Shown one piece after another: positions 1 through 9,357 of a stretch of DNA of 64,000 nucleotides (position 1 is its first letter; each line of letters opens with the position of its first letter). The stretch is from Ensifer adhaerens (GTDB lineage: Bacteria; Pseudomonadota; Alphaproteobacteria; Rhizobiales; Rhizobiaceae), in assembly GCF_013283195.1 (NCBI RefSeq), contig NZ_JABEKT010000001.1, positions 2,080,509-2,144,508 of the forward strand, given 5' to 3'. Under the pieces are notes generated by a model that saw only the letters and a program-made list of their open reading frames with translations, ran no database searches and was not told the origin of the DNA. A program made the position numbers and the translations under genes.

Positions 1-109
1 GGTCTTTTTTTGTTTGCTTATGGCTGGGCGCGCTGTCCGGCTTATGCGCAATTGCCCGACCGACGTGGTCGGATCGAAACGGATATGCGGACGGAAGAGA
101 GCATCAGCC

Positions 110-841
110 ATGGAACGAGATCAGGCGGCAACGCCACCGGAGGCGGAACGGGAAGGCGCCGTCAATCGCGCGCGCGAGCCAGCTTTCAATTTGCCGGCGG
201 GGCTGACGTGCATTCTGCTGTTCCTCGTCGCCATTCACGCGTTGCGCACCTATGTTTTCTCGGAGAGTCTCGATCGGGAAATCATCCTGAACTTTGCCTT
301 CCTTCCTGCACGCTATGATCATCCGCTTGCCGAGCAGGGCCTCGCCTGGCTCTGGAGCCCGGTGACCTATTCGTTCCTGCACGGAAGCTGGGAACACCTG
401 ATCTTCAACATCTTCTGGATGGTTGCCTTCGGCGCGCCGGTGGTGCGGCGCATCGGCATGATGCGGCTTGCGGTTTTCTGGGTTCTTTCAGCCGCCGCCG
501 CCGTAGCACTTCACACGGTTTTTCACTGGGGCGAAATGATCGTCGTCGTCGGTGCCTCGGGGGTGGTTTCCGGCTTCATGGGAGGTGCAGCACGATTCGT
601 GTTCTCACCCAGCGGCCGTATCAGTCGTCAATTCGCCCATCTTAACCGCCGGCTTTCCGTCAAAGAGGCGCTGTCCAATCGTTCCGTCGTCGTTTTCAGC
701 GGCATCTGGTTCCTGACGAATTTTCTCGTCGGATTTGGCATGTTCACGCCAGGCGGTGCCGGCAGCGTGGCATGGGAAGCGCATATCGGCGGTTTCCTCT
801 TCGGCTTCCTCCTGTTCGCCCTGTTCGATCCGCGGGATTGA
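110..841 (+). CDS. Rhomboid family intramembrane serine protease
   Basis: Predicted inner-membrane serine protease of the rhomboid family (243 aa), which cleaves transmembrane substrates within the bilayer. The catalytic motif GASG lies at residues 148-151 (nucleophile Ser150), and the partner His225 is in the AHIGG segment of the last helix. The family's H-x4-H-x3-N pattern in helix 2 is seen as H91, H96 and N100. About six hydrophobic segments follow a roughly 28-residue polar cytoplasmic N-terminus. I chose the ATG at 110, preceded by GAGAG; the frame stays open upstream to position 14 but that extension is low-complexity and poorly supported. It is a stand-alone gene and its substrate cannot be told from context. 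Confidence 0.88.
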   Translation: MERDQAATPPEAEREGAVNRAREPAFNLPAGLTCILLFLVAIHALRTYVFSESLDREIILNFAFLPARYDHPLAEQGLAWLWSPVTYSFLHGSWEHLIFNIFWMVAFGAPVVRRIGMMRLAVFWVLSAAAAVALHTVFHWGEMIVVVGASGVVSGFMGGAARFVFSPSGRISRQFAHLNRRLSVKEALSNRSVVVFSGIWFLTNFLVGFGMFTPGGAGSVAWEAHIGGFLFGFLLFALFDPRD

Positions 842-1106
842 TAGCGGACCGATCCTGTTGCGATCATTGTCAGAACGCTTGATTTCCCCGGAACGCTGGC
901 GCACCATTTGAAACGGCCGTTTTCATTCAAGGGTGACGCGGTCCGTGAAGGCCGGGTGCCGGCAGGTCGATTGCGTCCCTGAGGAGCGTCGCGTTGACCT
1001 TGACAGCATCGGAAAGGGTATAGGTTCCATTGCCCGATTGTGCCGCACACGACAGGCCGGAACCTGCCTCGCCGACCCGGCGTCGTCGCAACGGGGAGAA
1101 GTGCGC

Positions 1107-1535
1107 ATGTCAGTAAAAGCGATACTCAATGAAAAAGGCCGGAACGTCGTGACCGTCGGTCCTCGCATGACGGTTCAACAGGCTGCAGTCCTTCTACGTG
1201 ACAATCATATCGGCGCGGTGATCATCATCGATGCGGATGATCAGATCGCCGGCATCCTGACCGAGCGCGATATCGTCGCCGCCATCGCCAAACACGGGGC
1301 AGCCTGTCTGGAGAAGCCGGTTTCGGCTGTCATGTGGCAGAACGTCTATTGCTGCACCGAGGACATGTCAGTCGATACGCTGATGGAGATGATGAGCAAG
1401 TTGCGGGCCCGTCATCTCCCAGTTGAAACCAATGGGCACCTGGCCGGCATCATTTCGATTGGCGACGTGATCAAGCATCACATCCGCGCCATGGAGCAAG
1501 AGGCCGAGCACATCAAGGCCTACATCGCCGGGTAA
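1107..1535 (+). CDS. CBS domain-pair protein
   Basis: A 142-residue protein made almost entirely of two CBS motifs, roughly residues 10-65 and 77-130, each ending in the family's G-I-[IL]-[ST]-x-x-D pattern (GILTERDIV and GIISIGDVI). CBS pairs bind adenine nucleotides or similar ligands and act as regulatory modules. No catalytic domain is attached, so this is a stand-alone sensor of unknown partner. The ATG at 1107 follows a good ribosome site (GGGGAGAA). The open frame continues upstream to 933 but without a ribosome site or family similarity. Small CBS-pair proteins of this size are common in rhizobia. Confidence 0.85.
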   Translation: MSVKAILNEKGRNVVTVGPRMTVQQAAVLLRDNHIGAVIIIDADDQIAGILTERDIVAAIAKHGAACLEKPVSAVMWQNVYCCTEDMSVDTLMEMMSKLRARHLPVETNGHLAGIISIGDVIKHHIRAMEQEAEHIKAYIAG

Positions 1536-1693
1536 TGGTAAAGGGCGGTTGCCGCCGCCCTTTCGTCACCCGCCTGCGGCATGGTCTCGAATATTCGCGC
1601 GGAGCGCCTGTTCGCGTTATGGCCTTTCGCGAAACATGCGACCGGTACGGCCATCTCTTGGGTCAACGCGAAAGCCTGGCGTCGCACCAGCCG

Positions 1694-2659
1694 TTAACGG
1701 ACGAGGACTTCCTGCATGCGGCGGATTTCGGCGAGCTTGGCCTTTGCTTCCTGATAGCCGCGATCGATCGCCTCGCCGGCGCGGTGGAATTCCGAAAGCC
1801 CGATATCGTTGAGCTTAGGATGGAGCGCGAGATCCGGCGGGTCGCCGGCAAGGCGTGCGCGCGAGATCCGATCCTGGATGATGTTGAAAGCCTGAACCAT
1901 GACGCTGGTCATGCCCATGCGCGCAGAATGGTGCGTCGGCTCCTTGGCGGGCGGCGTATCGTGGGTCTCGGAGCCGGCGTTGTGCTTGACGACGGCAGAA
2001 CGCCCATAGAGGTCGTAGTTGAGGTTCACCGCGACGACGAGCTGTTGTTCGTGAGCGCGGCAGACGGAAACGGGGACGGGATTGACGAGCGCGCCGTCCA
2101 TCAACATCCGGCCGTTGGCCTTGATCGGCTCGAAGATGCCGGGCAGGGCGTATGAGGCGCGGATCGCGGTGATCAGCGAGCCTTTTTCCAACCAGACTTC
2201 ATGGCCGCTATGCACTTCGGTGGCAACTGCGATAAACGGTCGGTCGAGGCCTTCAATGCTCAAGCCCTGCAGATGCTCCTGCATGCGCTTGGTCAAGCGC
2301 AGCCCACCGAACAGGCCTCCGCCGCCGATGGCGAAATCGAGCAGGCCGGCAATGCGCCTGACGGTGAGGGAGCGGGCGAACGTTTCCAGTTCATCAAGTT
2401 TGCCGGCGAGATAACAGCCGCCGACCAGGGCGCCGATCGAAGTTCCGGCGATCATGCCGACTTCGATGCCCTCTTCGTCAAGCGCCCGGAGCACACCGAT
2501 ATGCGCCCAGCCACGGGCGGCGCCGCCACCAAGGGCGATGGCGATCTTCGGCGGTTTGGGCGGCACGGCGGGTTCTGATGGTGTTGTCGAGAGTGATGAC
2601 CCATCCGGGTCGGTCAGGTCGGCAATCTGGCTGCTACGCGTAAAAGTCCAGTTCAACAT
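1694..2659 (-). CDS. Patatin-like phospholipase, RssA/NTE family
   Basis: A 321-residue patatin-family serine hydrolase with a Ser-Asp dyad. The oxyanion-loop motif GGGAARG is at residues 44-50, the nucleophile elbow GTSIG at 72-76 (Ser74), and the catalytic Asp in MDGAL at Asp188. The stretch GWAHIGVLRAL after the glycine loop is typical of the bacterial RssA/YlbK branch. There is no signal peptide or obvious membrane segment, so a cytoplasmic or peripheral location is likely. The first ~35 residues are polar and variable, so the start is less certain than the core. Likely activity is hydrolysis of phospholipid or lysophospholipid acyl esters. It stands alone between long spacers. Confidence 0.85.
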   Translation of the reverse strand: MLNWTFTRSSQIADLTDPDGSSLSTTPSEPAVPPKPPKIAIALGGGAARGWAHIGVLRALDEEGIEVGMIAGTSIGALVGGCYLAGKLDELETFARSLTVRRIAGLLDFAIGGGGLFGGLRLTKRMQEHLQGLSIEGLDRPFIAVATEVHSGHEVWLEKGSLITAIRASYALPGIFEPIKANGRMLMDGALVNPVPVSVCRAHEQQLVVAVNLNYDLYGRSAVVKHNAGSETHDTPPAKEPTHHSARMGMTSVMVQAFNIIQDRISRARLAGDPPDLALHPKLNDIGLSEFHRAGEAIDRGYQEAKAKLAEIRRMQEVLVR

Positions 2660-3065
2660 CCGGCACCTCCAACACCGCCGAACACTTGGCAGCGCAACAC
2701 GTCCTTCAGAATGCGCGAAGGGCGTTGTGGCGCTCCATGCATTGACTCAAACTTCCGAAGACCCGATTCGATCCTGGAACCACGCAATAATTTTTGAGCG
2801 CGCTTGTCTGGAGGATACCCTGCCAAGCCGGCGCTGGTGCCGGCCTTGTCCTTATTCATTGCTGAAAGACTGGCACCGTTACTCAGATTACCATCGATCC
2901 TGCCGCCGTGTGCGGCGGAGTCGATAAACATTCGCTACAGTCTGCAATACTGCCCGGCTTGTGGCCGTTCCCGGCGAAACTGTATCCTTGCCAAAGGATT
3001 AGGCGCCCGCTGGGTTACCAAAATATAAACGCAGTATGCACCCGCGCCAAAAAGGTGCGCAATGC
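2660..3065. other. Intergenic region, 406 nt
   Basis: No gene that I can support. The frames crossing it have no recognisable domain and no good ribosome site. Two GC-rich hairpins are visible: AAGCCGGC with GCCGGCC around 2825-2845 (loop GCTGGT), and CCGCCG-TGTG-CGGCGG around 2902-2918. The region must hold the promoter of the patatin-like gene on the minus strand and probably the end of the hisI transcript. A small RNA is possible but nothing here proves one. Confidence 0.4.
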
Positions 3066-3518
3066 TTAATTTTTGTCATAAACCTTGTTCGGGTCGAAAT
3101 GCTGATGATCGTCCGTGATCGTGACGGTCGCACGACCCTGCTCGACACCGACCGTGCGATAGAAGCAGGAGCGGCGGCCGGTGTGGCAGGTTGCATCGTG
3201 CCCGGCGACCGAGACCTTCAGCCAGATGGCGTCCTGGTCGCAATCGGTGCGAATTTCCTTCACCGTCTGCAAATTGCCGGAGCTTTCGCCCTTCTTCCAC
3301 AGGCTCTTGCGGGAGCGGCTGTAATAGTGGGCGACACCAGTCTCGATCGTCAGCGCCAGTGCTTCGGCGTTCATGTGCGCGACCATCAGCAACTCGCCGT
3401 CGCGCGCATCGGTCACGACTGCCGTGATCAGGCCCTTGTCATCGAAGCGGGGTGTGAAGGCCGGACCGGATTCCAGTTCGGCCTTGTTGGAAGAGGGGGT
3501 CTCGAAGGTCAGCGTCAT
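3066..3518 (-). CDS. hisI: Phosphoribosyl-AMP cyclohydrolase
   Basis: HisI opens the adenine ring of phosphoribosyl-AMP in the third step of histidine synthesis. The 150-residue protein carries the metal-binding TDCDQDA motif (Asp92, Cys93, Asp94, Asp96) and the CHTG segment with Cys111 and His112, followed by Cys118. It is the stand-alone form: the HisE pyrophosphohydrolase domain found in enterobacterial fusions is absent, as is usual in alphaproteobacteria. The ATG at 3518 has GGAG a few bases upstream. An open upstream extension to 3668 runs into folE and is rejected. It lies 23 nt downstream of folE in the same direction, so the two are probably co-transcribed. Confidence 0.95.
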   Translation of the reverse strand: MTLTFETPSSNKAELESGPAFTPRFDDKGLITAVVTDARDGELLMVAHMNAEALALTIETGVAHYYSRSRKSLWKKGESSGNLQTVKEIRTDCDQDAIWLKVSVAGHDATCHTGRRSCFYRTVGVEQGRATVTITDDHQHFDPNKVYDKN

Positions 3519-3541
3519 CGAAGGCTCCGTTGATTGGAGCC

Positions 3542-4159
3542 TTACTTGAAGCCCCGCAGCATCGTCATGAAACGGGCCTGTTCGGCCGGTTCGGTCTGGA
3601 ACGTACCCGTAAATGTGGTGGTCAGTGTTGTCGAGCCTTGCTTCTGAACGCCGCGCATCGCCATGCACATATGCTCGGCCTCGATCATCACCGCGACGCC
3701 GCGTGGGGCCAGCGTTTCATCGATCACCCGGGCGATCTGCGCCGTCATCGATTCCTGCGTCTGCAGCCGACGTCCATAGATGTCGACCACGCGGGCGATC
3801 TTGGAGAGACCCAGTACTCTTCCGTTGGGCAGATAGGCGACGTGCGCCTTGCCGATGATCGGCACCATATGGTGTTCGCAATGGGAGTAGAACGGGATGT
3901 CCTTGACCAGCACCATGTCGTCATAGCCGGCAACCTCCTCGAAGGTCCGGCCGAGCACGTCTTCGGCTGCAAGATCATAGCCGCTGAAAAGCTCGCGGTA
4001 GGACTTGGCCACGCGTGCCGGTGTATCCAGCAGGCCTTCGCGGCTCGGATCGTCGCCGGCCCAGCGAAGCAGCACGCGCACGGCGTCCTCGGCTTCCTTC
4101 TGCGTCGGCCGGTCGCTCGCATTGTCGAGCACGGGGAAATTCTTCACTATGGCATCCAT
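3542..4159 (-). CDS. folE: GTP cyclohydrolase I
   Basis: FolE converts GTP to 7,8-dihydroneopterin triphosphate, the entry reaction of tetrahydrofolate synthesis. The 205-residue product has the zinc ligands Cys94 and His97 in the SHCEHH motif and Cys165 in [11 protein letters not shown]. The GRRLQTQE segment around 129-136 and the C-terminal STTLTT stretch are also family hallmarks. The ATG at 4159 follows AGAGG at proper spacing; a TTG at 4177 is a weaker alternative. It is the upstream gene of a probable folE-hisI pair on the minus strand, divergent from the Fe-S scaffold gene at 4502. Confidence 0.95.
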   Translation of the reverse strand: MDAIVKNFPVLDNASDRPTQKEAEDAVRVLLRWAGDDPSREGLLDTPARVAKSYRELFSGYDLAAEDVLGRTFEEVAGYDDMVLVKDIPFYSHCEHHMVPIIGKAHVAYLPNGRVLGLSKIARVVDIYGRRLQTQESMTAQIARVIDETLAPRGVAVMIEAEHMCMAMRGVQKQGSTTLTTTFTGTFQTEPAEQARFMTMLRGFK

Positions 4160-4501
4160 AATGGCCTCTTTGCGCAATACGGGGATTGCTTGACGTTTTA
4201 TCTTTCGGACAACTCGCCACTGGCCATTCGCCTAACCCTGCAGGCTTGGGTTCCGTCGGCGGGCTCCGGGGCTTTCTGGTCCTTGCTTAGCAGTGCAATG
4301 GACCGTCCGGCACGGTTTCCCAAACAACAGGCGACATTTGGTCCTCTTGCGGAACTGTCGCCCCAACACGACATAGCATATAGTATGGTGCCATAGAGAT
4401 GAAAGAGGCCGAGGGGACTGCGTCGTGCTTTTTTCCTGCCTACAGGAGAAAATCATGCGCCGATCACCCAAAACCGCGAAAAATCAGCCGGAACGCGTCA
4501 C
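4160..4501. other. Divergent intergenic region with a possible leader ORF
   Basis: This 342-nt spacer separates folE (minus) from the Fe-S scaffold gene (plus) and must hold both promoters. Its last part contains a strong ribosome site (AGGAGAAAA) followed by an ATG at 4455 that opens a very short frame ending at 4505, described separately. I found no tRNA and no clear intrinsic terminator here. Confidence 0.4.
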
Positions 4502-4505
4502 ATGA
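4455..4505 (+). CDS. Candidate 16-codon leader ORF coupled to the Fe-S scaffold gene
   Basis: A short frame, MRRSPKTAKNQPERVT, starts at an ATG placed 4-5 bases after AGGAGAAAA, the best ribosome site in this region. Its TGA (4503-4505) overlaps the ATG of the downstream scaffold gene (4502) in an ATGA arrangement. The scaffold start itself has only a weak site (GGAA). This looks like translational coupling through a leader peptide. Whether it is translated is inference; the peptide is basic and resembles nothing I recognise. Confidence 0.35.
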   Translation: MRRSPKTAKNQPERVT

Positions 4506-4948
4506 TGGATGACATCTACAACAATCGTATTCTCGACTTCGCCGGCAATATCCCGCGCATCGGGATTCTCGAAAATGCCGATGCCGAAGCAGTGGCCCAT
4601 TCGAAACTCTGTGGCTCGAAAGTGCGGATCTGGTTGAAGATGGACGGCGACGTGGTCACGGATTTTGCCCACGACGTGAAGGCATGCGCGCTCGGTCAAG
4701 CATCGTCTTCGATCATGGCGCGCCATGTGGTCGGCGCACAGGCGAGCGAAATCCGCCAGGCGCGCGACGAGATGCTGGCGATGCTCAAAGCCGACGGCGA
4801 AGGCCCCACGGGCCGTTTCGAGGATATGCGCTTCCTCAGACCTGTGAAGGACTACAAGGCCCGCCATGCATCGACCATGCTCACCTTCGATGCTGTCGTC
4901 GATGCGATCGGCCAGATCGAGGCCAGGCGTCTGGCAACGGCCGTTTGA
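4502..4948 (+). CDS. NifU/IscU-like iron-sulfur cluster scaffold protein
   Basis: A 148-residue protein of the NifU N-terminal/IscU family, which assembles Fe-S clusters for transfer to apoproteins. Two expected cysteines are present: Cys37 in KLCGSK and Cys62 in ACALGQASSS. The third, normally in an RxxCA context near residue 106 of IscU, is not: the equivalent stretch reads RHAST (residues 121-125). No cysteine desulfurase or isc/suf genes are nearby. It overlaps a possible leader ORF by four bases and is followed 3 nt later by yidD, so the downstream genes are probably in one operon. ATG codons at 4502 and 4505 are both possible starts. Confidence 0.8.
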   Translation: MMDDIYNNRILDFAGNIPRIGILENADAEAVAHSKLCGSKVRIWLKMDGDVVTDFAHDVKACALGQASSSIMARHVVGAQASEIRQARDEMLAMLKADGEGPTGRFEDMRFLRPVKDYKARHASTMLTFDAVVDAIGQIEARRLATAV

Positions 4949-4951
4949 GCC

Positions 4952-5326
4952 ATGTGCCGGGATCCGCATTGTGAACATTCGACAGCGGCAGGCCCCGTGT
5001 CTGCCTACAAGGGACGCAATTGGGCTGGTCCCTTCCGCAAGACGCCGGGGCGTCTCATCGGCATGGCCCTCATTCGTGCCTACCAGCTGACCCTTTCCAG
5101 TTTCATCGGCAATGCCTGCCGGCATCTGCCGACCTGCTCGGAATATGGTTATGAAGCAATCGCGCGCCATGGCTTGTGGGCAGGCGGCTGGATGACGTTT
5201 TTCCGCGTGACGCGTTGCGGCCCGGGCGGCACTCACGGTTTCGACCCGGTGCCGGAACGCCTGAAAGCCAGGCATCTCTGGTATGCACCGTGGCGCTACT
5301 GGCAGCCGCGGCCGAAGGGCGGATGA
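4952..5326 (+). CDS. yidD: Membrane protein insertion efficiency factor YidD
   Basis: YidD is a small membrane-associated protein that assists YidC in inserting inner-membrane proteins. The 124-residue product shows the family core LIRAYQLTLSS, then CRHLPTCSEYGYEAI with its paired cysteines, then the glycine-rich RCGPGGTHGFDPVP near the C-terminus. The N-terminus has about 30 extra residues compared with short bacterial YidD proteins. yidD is often beside rnpA and yidC; here it sits between a Fe-S scaffold gene and a DUF2267 gene, with the next start overlapping its stop. Confidence 0.93.
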   Translation: MCRDPHCEHSTAAGPVSAYKGRNWAGPFRKTPGRLIGMALIRAYQLTLSSFIGNACRHLPTCSEYGYEAIARHGLWAGGWMTFFRVTRCGPGGTHGFDPVPERLKARHLWYAPWRYWQPRPKGG

Positions 5327-5751
5327 ACGCGATGACCATCCCGATGGAGTACCGGCAGGCGTCGGTCGATTTCGACCGGTTTATCGTCGATGCCCGCGAC
5401 ATCGCGGGGCTTCAGACGACGAACCAGGCCTATACGATGGTTCAGGCCGTGCTGCAGACCTTTCGCTGCCGCCTGGACGTCGAGGATGCGATCCTGTTTG
5501 CTGATGTCCTGCCGCCGGTTCTAAGAGCGATTTTCGTTGCCGCGTGGGATCTTGAAGCGCCAAGGAGCCCATTTTCAGGCCGGACGACGATGACGCTTGA
5601 AGTGCAGGCGTTCCGCGGCGATCACAACATTTCGCCGGATACGGCGATTGCGGATGTGGCGGCTGCCTTAAGGAAGAATATCGACGAAGCGAAGCTCGAT
5701 CGCGTGTTGGCCCGTCTCCCGGCCGGCGCCGCCGACTTCTGGCGTGCATGA
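5323..5751 (+). CDS. DUF2267 domain protein
   Basis: A 142-residue protein matching the DUF2267 pattern: an alpha-helical domain of repeated amphipathic segments with AYTMVQAVLQTF, RLDVEDAILFADVLPPVLRAIF and a C-terminal helix ending near FWRA. Function is unknown. The start ATG at 5323 overlaps the yidD stop (ATGA) and the stop overlaps the next start, so translation of the three genes is probably coupled. The ribosome site is GAAGGGCGG inside yidD. No signal peptide or membrane segment is visible. Confidence 0.75.
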   Translation: MNAMTIPMEYRQASVDFDRFIVDARDIAGLQTTNQAYTMVQAVLQTFRCRLDVEDAILFADVLPPVLRAIFVAAWDLEAPRSPFSGRTTMTLEVQAFRGDHNISPDTAIADVAAALRKNIDEAKLDRVLARLPAGAADFWRA

Positions 5752-6308
5752 GCCAGGGAGTTCCGCGCGTGAAGAGTTACGTAGCGTTGCTCTACAGCAT
5801 TGTGCTTGGCGAAGGGCGCCGCGTCGTCATGGGGGACCTGAGGGCCATGGCCGAGCGGCTTGGCCACCGGTCTCCGCGGACGCTCGTCGCAACCGGCAAC
5901 CTGCTCTTCGACGCTGATAACGCCGCCGTCAACGATCTGGAGGCAGCGCTCGAGAACGCATTTGCCGAAACATTCGGCCGCCATGTCGACATCATCGTAC
6001 GCCCCGGCGTCGATTGGCTGCGGCTCGCCGCGACCAATCCGTTTCATACCGAAGGCGAGGAGGACGGCACCCGCGTCCATGTTCGCGTGATGCGCCAGCC
6101 ATTGTCCGGCACGGTGCCTGCTGATTTCGAACGCTACTGCACGGCGGGCGAGCGGCTGGCGGTCGTCGATGGTGATCTCTGGGTTCATTTCACCGGCCAG
6201 GCGAGCGAATCGAAACTGCTCGGCGCCTTGACCAAAAAACGTCTTGGAGTCGGTACGTTTCGCAACTGGAACACGGTGAAGGGCCTGGCCGCGCTGCTCG
6301 GCAGCTAG
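5748..6308 (+). CDS. DUF1697 domain protein
   Basis: A 186-residue soluble protein of the DUF1697 family, recognised by the N-terminal YVALLYSIVLGEGRRVVMGDLRAMAE, the central LVATGNLLFDAD (typical TGN signature) and the C-terminal TKKRLGVGTFRNWNTVKGLAAL. Biochemical function is unknown. The ATG at 5748 overlaps the preceding stop (ATGA); a GTG at 5769 would remove seven residues and is a reasonable alternative because family homology begins there. It is the last gene of the probable scaffold-yidD-DUF2267-DUF1697 operon. Confidence 0.8.
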   Translation: MSQGVPRVKSYVALLYSIVLGEGRRVVMGDLRAMAERLGHRSPRTLVATGNLLFDADNAAVNDLEAALENAFAETFGRHVDIIVRPGVDWLRLAATNPFHTEGEEDGTRVHVRVMRQPLSGTVPADFERYCTAGERLAVVDGDLWVHFTGQASESKLLGALTKKRLGVGTFRNWNTVKGLAALLGS

Positions 6309-6433
6309 GCTTGCCTTGCCTTTACTCGGCCTCGAAAAACCTCTATCAGGCCTGCGTCAAATAGCCGGCCCAAGCCGGTCAGTCATACCACACCATACCA
6401 CCCGCATTCGTTGGCGGGACTGGATAGGAGATC

Positions 6434-8419
6434 ATGATGTCGAATCCCGTTTCCCTTACATTTCCTGATGGCTCCGTCCGCGAATACGCCCCGGGCACGA
6501 CCGGGCGCGATGTCGCCGAGTCGATTTCGAAGTCACTGGCCAAGAAGGCTGTCGCCATTGCGCTCGACGGCGAGCTGCGCGACCTGTCCGACACTATCGC
6601 CGATGGCCGCATCGAAATCGTCACCCGCGACGACAAGCGTTCGCTTGAGCTGATCCGTCACGATGCGGCACACGTGATGGCGGAAGCCGTGCAGGAGCTG
6701 TGGCCCGGTACGCAGGTGACCATCGGGCCGGTGATCGACAACGGCTTCTACTACGACTTTGCCAAGAACGAGCCCTTCACGCCCGACGACCTGCCGGTCA
6801 TCGAGAAGCGGATGAAGGAAATCATCGCCCGCAACAAGCCGTTTACCCGGGAAGTCTGGTCGCGCGACAAGGCACGCCAGGTGTTTGCCGACAAGGGCGA
6901 GGCCTACAAGGTCGAGCTCGTCGACGCGATCCCGGAAGGCCAGGATCTGAAGATCTACTACCAGGGCGACTGGTTCGACCTCTGCCGTGGCCCGCACCTG
7001 GCGTCCACCGGCCAGATCGGCACGGCCTTCAAGCTGATGAAGGTTGCCGGCGCCTATTGGCGCGGTGACAGCAACAACCCGATGCTGACCCGCATCTACG
7101 GCACCGCCTGGCATACGCAGGAAGAGCTCGACCAGTACCTGCACATCCTGGCCGAAGCGGAAAAGCGCGACCACCGTCGCCTCGGCCGCGAGATGGATCT
7201 CTTCCATTTCCAGGAAGAAGGTCCCGGCGTCGTGTTCTGGCATGGCAAGGGCTGGCGTCTGTTCCAGACGCTGACGGCCTACATGCGCCGGCGGCTTGCC
7301 AATACCTACCAGGAAGTCAACGCACCGCAGGTGCTCGACAAGTCGCTGTGGGAAACCTCGGGCCACTGGGGTTGGTACCGCGACAACATGTTCAAGGTGA
7401 CCGTTGCCGGCGATGACACCGACGATGAGCGCGTCTTCGCGTTGAAGCCGATGAACTGCCCGGGTCATATCCAGATCTTCAAGCACGGCCTGAAGTCCTA
7501 CCGCGAACTGCCGGTGCGGCTGGCCGAGTTCGGCAACGTTCATCGCTACGAGCCGTCGGGCGCGCTGCACGGGCTGATGCGCGTGCGCGGCTTCACCCAG
7601 GACGATGCGCACGTCTTCTGCACCGATGAGCAGATGGCGGCCGAGTGCCTGCGCATCAACGATCTCATCCTGTCGGTCTATGAAGACTTCGGCTTCAAGG
7701 AAGTCGTCGTCAAGCTGTCGACTCGTCCGGAAAAGCGCGTCGGCTCCGACGAGCTCTGGGATCGCGCCGAAAGCGTCATGACCGACGTGCTGAAGACGAT
7801 TGAGGCGCAGTCCGAGGGCCGGATCAAGACCGGCATCCTGCCGGGTGAGGGCGCGTTCTACGGTCCGAAGTTCGAATATACGCTGAAGGACGCCATCGGC
7901 CGCGAATGGCAGTGTGGCACGACGCAGGTCGACTTCAACCTGCCGGAACGTTTTGGCGCCTTCTATATCGACAAGGATTCGGAAAAGCGTCAGCCGGTGA
8001 TGATCCACCGCGCGATCTGCGGCTCGATGGAACGCTTCCTCGGCATTCTGATCGAAAACTTCGCCGGCCACATGCCGCTGTGGATTTCGCCGCTGCAGGT
8101 CGTCGTCGCGACGATTACCTCGGAAGCCGACGACTACGGTCGCGAGGTCGCCGAGCTTCTGCGCGACGCCGGGCTGACCGTCGAGACCGACTTCCGCAAT
8201 GAGAAGATCAATTACAAGGTCCGCGAGCATTCGGTGACCAAGGTTCCGGTCATCGTGGTTTGCGGCAAGCGCGAATCGGAAGAGCGGTCGGTCAACATCC
8301 GCCGTCTCGGCTCACAGGCGCAGACGGCGATGTCGCTCGACGAGGCGATCGCTTCGCTCTCTGCCGAAGCGACGGCGCCCGATCTCAAGCGCAAGGCGGA
8401 AAAGAAAGCCCGGGGTTAA
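6434..8419 (+). CDS. thrS: Threonyl-tRNA synthetase
   Basis: ThrRS (661 aa, usual bacterial length about 640) charges tRNA-Thr. Domain order is visible: an N-terminal TGS domain (about 5-65), the editing domain beginning with the [10 protein letters not shown] motif (His76, His80), a class II catalytic core containing [14 protein letters not shown] with the zinc cysteine and [17 protein letters not shown], then a C-terminal anticodon-binding domain starting near [11 protein letters not shown]. Two consecutive ATG codons (6434, 6437) follow a GGAG site. I saw no T-box or threonine-rich leader in the 125-nt spacer. It is flanked by unrelated genes. Confidence 0.97.
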   Translation: MMSNPVSLTFPDGSVREYAPGTTGRDVAESISKSLAKKAVAIALDGELRDLSDTIADGRIEIVTRDDKRSLELIRHDAAHVMAEAVQELWPGTQVTIGPVIDNGFYYDFAKNEPFTPDDLPVIEKRMKEIIARNKPFTREVWSRDKARQVFADKGEAYKVELVDAIPEGQDLKIYYQGDWFDLCRGPHLASTGQIGTAFKLMKVAGAYWRGDSNNPMLTRIYGTAWHTQEELDQYLHILAEAEKRDHRRLGREMDLFHFQEEGPGVVFWHGKGWRLFQTLTAYMRRRLANTYQEVNAPQVLDKSLWETSGHWGWYRDNMFKVTVAGDDTDDERVFALKPMNCPGHIQIFKHGLKSYRELPVRLAEFGNVHRYEPSGALHGLMRVRGFTQDDAHVFCTDEQMAAECLRINDLILSVYEDFGFKEVVVKLSTRPEKRVGSDELWDRAESVMTDVLKTIEAQSEGRIKTGILPGEGAFYGPKFEYTLKDAIGREWQCGTTQVDFNLPERFGAFYIDKDSEKRQPVMIHRAICGSMERFLGILIENFAGHMPLWISPLQVVVATITSEADDYGREVAELLRDAGLTVETDFRNEKINYKVREHSVTKVPVIVVCGKRESEERSVNIRRLGSQAQTAMSLDEAIASLSAEATAPDLKRKAEKKARG

Positions 8420-8428
8420 GACCCCGGG
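8409..8428 (+). terminator. GC-rich hairpin overlapping the thrS stop
   Basis: CCCGGGG (8409-8415), loop TTAAGA, CCCCGGG (8422-8428). The loop contains the thrS stop codon. There is no run of T afterwards, so it may be a transcript-stabilising 3' hairpin and not a Rho-independent terminator. Confidence 0.45.
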
Positions 8429-8514
8429 ACCTTCGCTCTGTCAGTAAACTGTCATATTAGCGGAATATCCGGATACTGCAGCGCCTTGTACCGGGCCATC
8501 CATCGGAGACTTCC

Positions 8515-9354
8515 GTGCAGTTCAAAGAGCTGTCCTACGCAAACGAAAATGACCGGCGCCTGAAGCGCTGGTTCATCCGCTCGATGGAAGGCTTGGCGGG
8601 TCGCAACCGATACGCCAAGCTCTATGCCCGCTGGCGGGCCGACATTGTCGGCAAGAGCGACCGTATCTTCGGCGAGATGTTGCAACTGATCGATGTGCGC
8701 CTGCGGCTTCAGGGCGAATGGCCTCCGCGCCACTTGCCGGACACGCCGCTGGTCATCGTCGCAAATCACCCGTTCGGCATCGGCGACGGTATCGCTGTTC
8801 TGGCACTCGCCGAGCAACTCGGCCGGCCGTTCCGGGTGCTGATCAACAACGAGCTGTTGAAGGTGCCGGAGATGGCGCCCTATTCGCTGCCGGTGTCTTT
8901 CGAGGAAACGAAGGAAGCGCTGGCGCTGAACATGGCTACACGCCATGAGGCCGTGCGGCTGCTGAAAGAGGGCGTGACGATCGTGATCTTTCCCGCCGGC
9001 GGGGTGGCAACGGCACGTTCGGGCTGGGGTAGGGCCGAGGATCTGCCGTGGAAGATCTTTCCCGCCAAGCTCATTCAGGCGGCGCGCGCCAGCGTCATAC
9101 CGATCTACTTCGAAGGGCAGAACGGGCGCATCTTCCATCTCGCGAGCAAGGTGTCGCTCACGCTCCGGATCTCACTGCTGATCCGCGAATTCCGGAGATT
9201 GTCGGGTACGACGATCGCGGCCCGCATCGGGCATATCCTGACATGGGAAGAGCTTTGCGCGCATGGCGACCGCAAGGATCTGCTCGGTCGGATCTATGAG
9301 GCGGTGTTTTCGATGGCTCCGCCGCGTCGTCGCTTTCTCAGGCGCGCCGGCTAA
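8515..9354 (+). CDS. PlsC-like lysophospholipid acyltransferase
   Basis: A 279-residue acyltransferase of the PlsC/LPLAT superfamily, which transfers an acyl chain to a lysolipid or related alcohol. The catalytic NH-x4-D motif reads NHPFGIGD (His85, Asp91). The second block, usually FPEGTR, reads IFPAGGVATA, a variant seen in the hemolysin-related and OlsA-like branch, so I do not name a substrate. The start is a GTG at 8515, seven bases after GGAGA; no better ATG lies nearby. The N-terminal 70 residues are basic and may bind the membrane face. It converges on the exported protein gene at 9400. Confidence 0.8.
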   Translation: MQFKELSYANENDRRLKRWFIRSMEGLAGRNRYAKLYARWRADIVGKSDRIFGEMLQLIDVRLRLQGEWPPRHLPDTPLVIVANHPFGIGDGIAVLALAEQLGRPFRVLINNELLKVPEMAPYSLPVSFEETKEALALNMATRHEAVRLLKEGVTIVIFPAGGVATARSGWGRAEDLPWKIFPAKLIQAARASVIPIYFEGQNGRIFHLASKVSLTLRISLLIREFRRLSGTTIAARIGHILTWEELCAHGDRKDLLGRIYEAVFSMAPPRRRFLRRAG

Positions 9355-9357
9355 CGC

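Noticed and set aside
999-1024. CTTGAC and TATAGG as a promoter for the CBS gene
   Set aside because: Spacing of 14 or 19 bases depending on the -35 chosen, not the expected 17-18.
6309-6433. T-box riboswitch or threonine leader peptide before thrS
   Set aside because: Only 125 nt, no T-box sequence and no threonine-rich reading frame with a good ribosome site. CCGGC-x-GCCGG is too weak to call.
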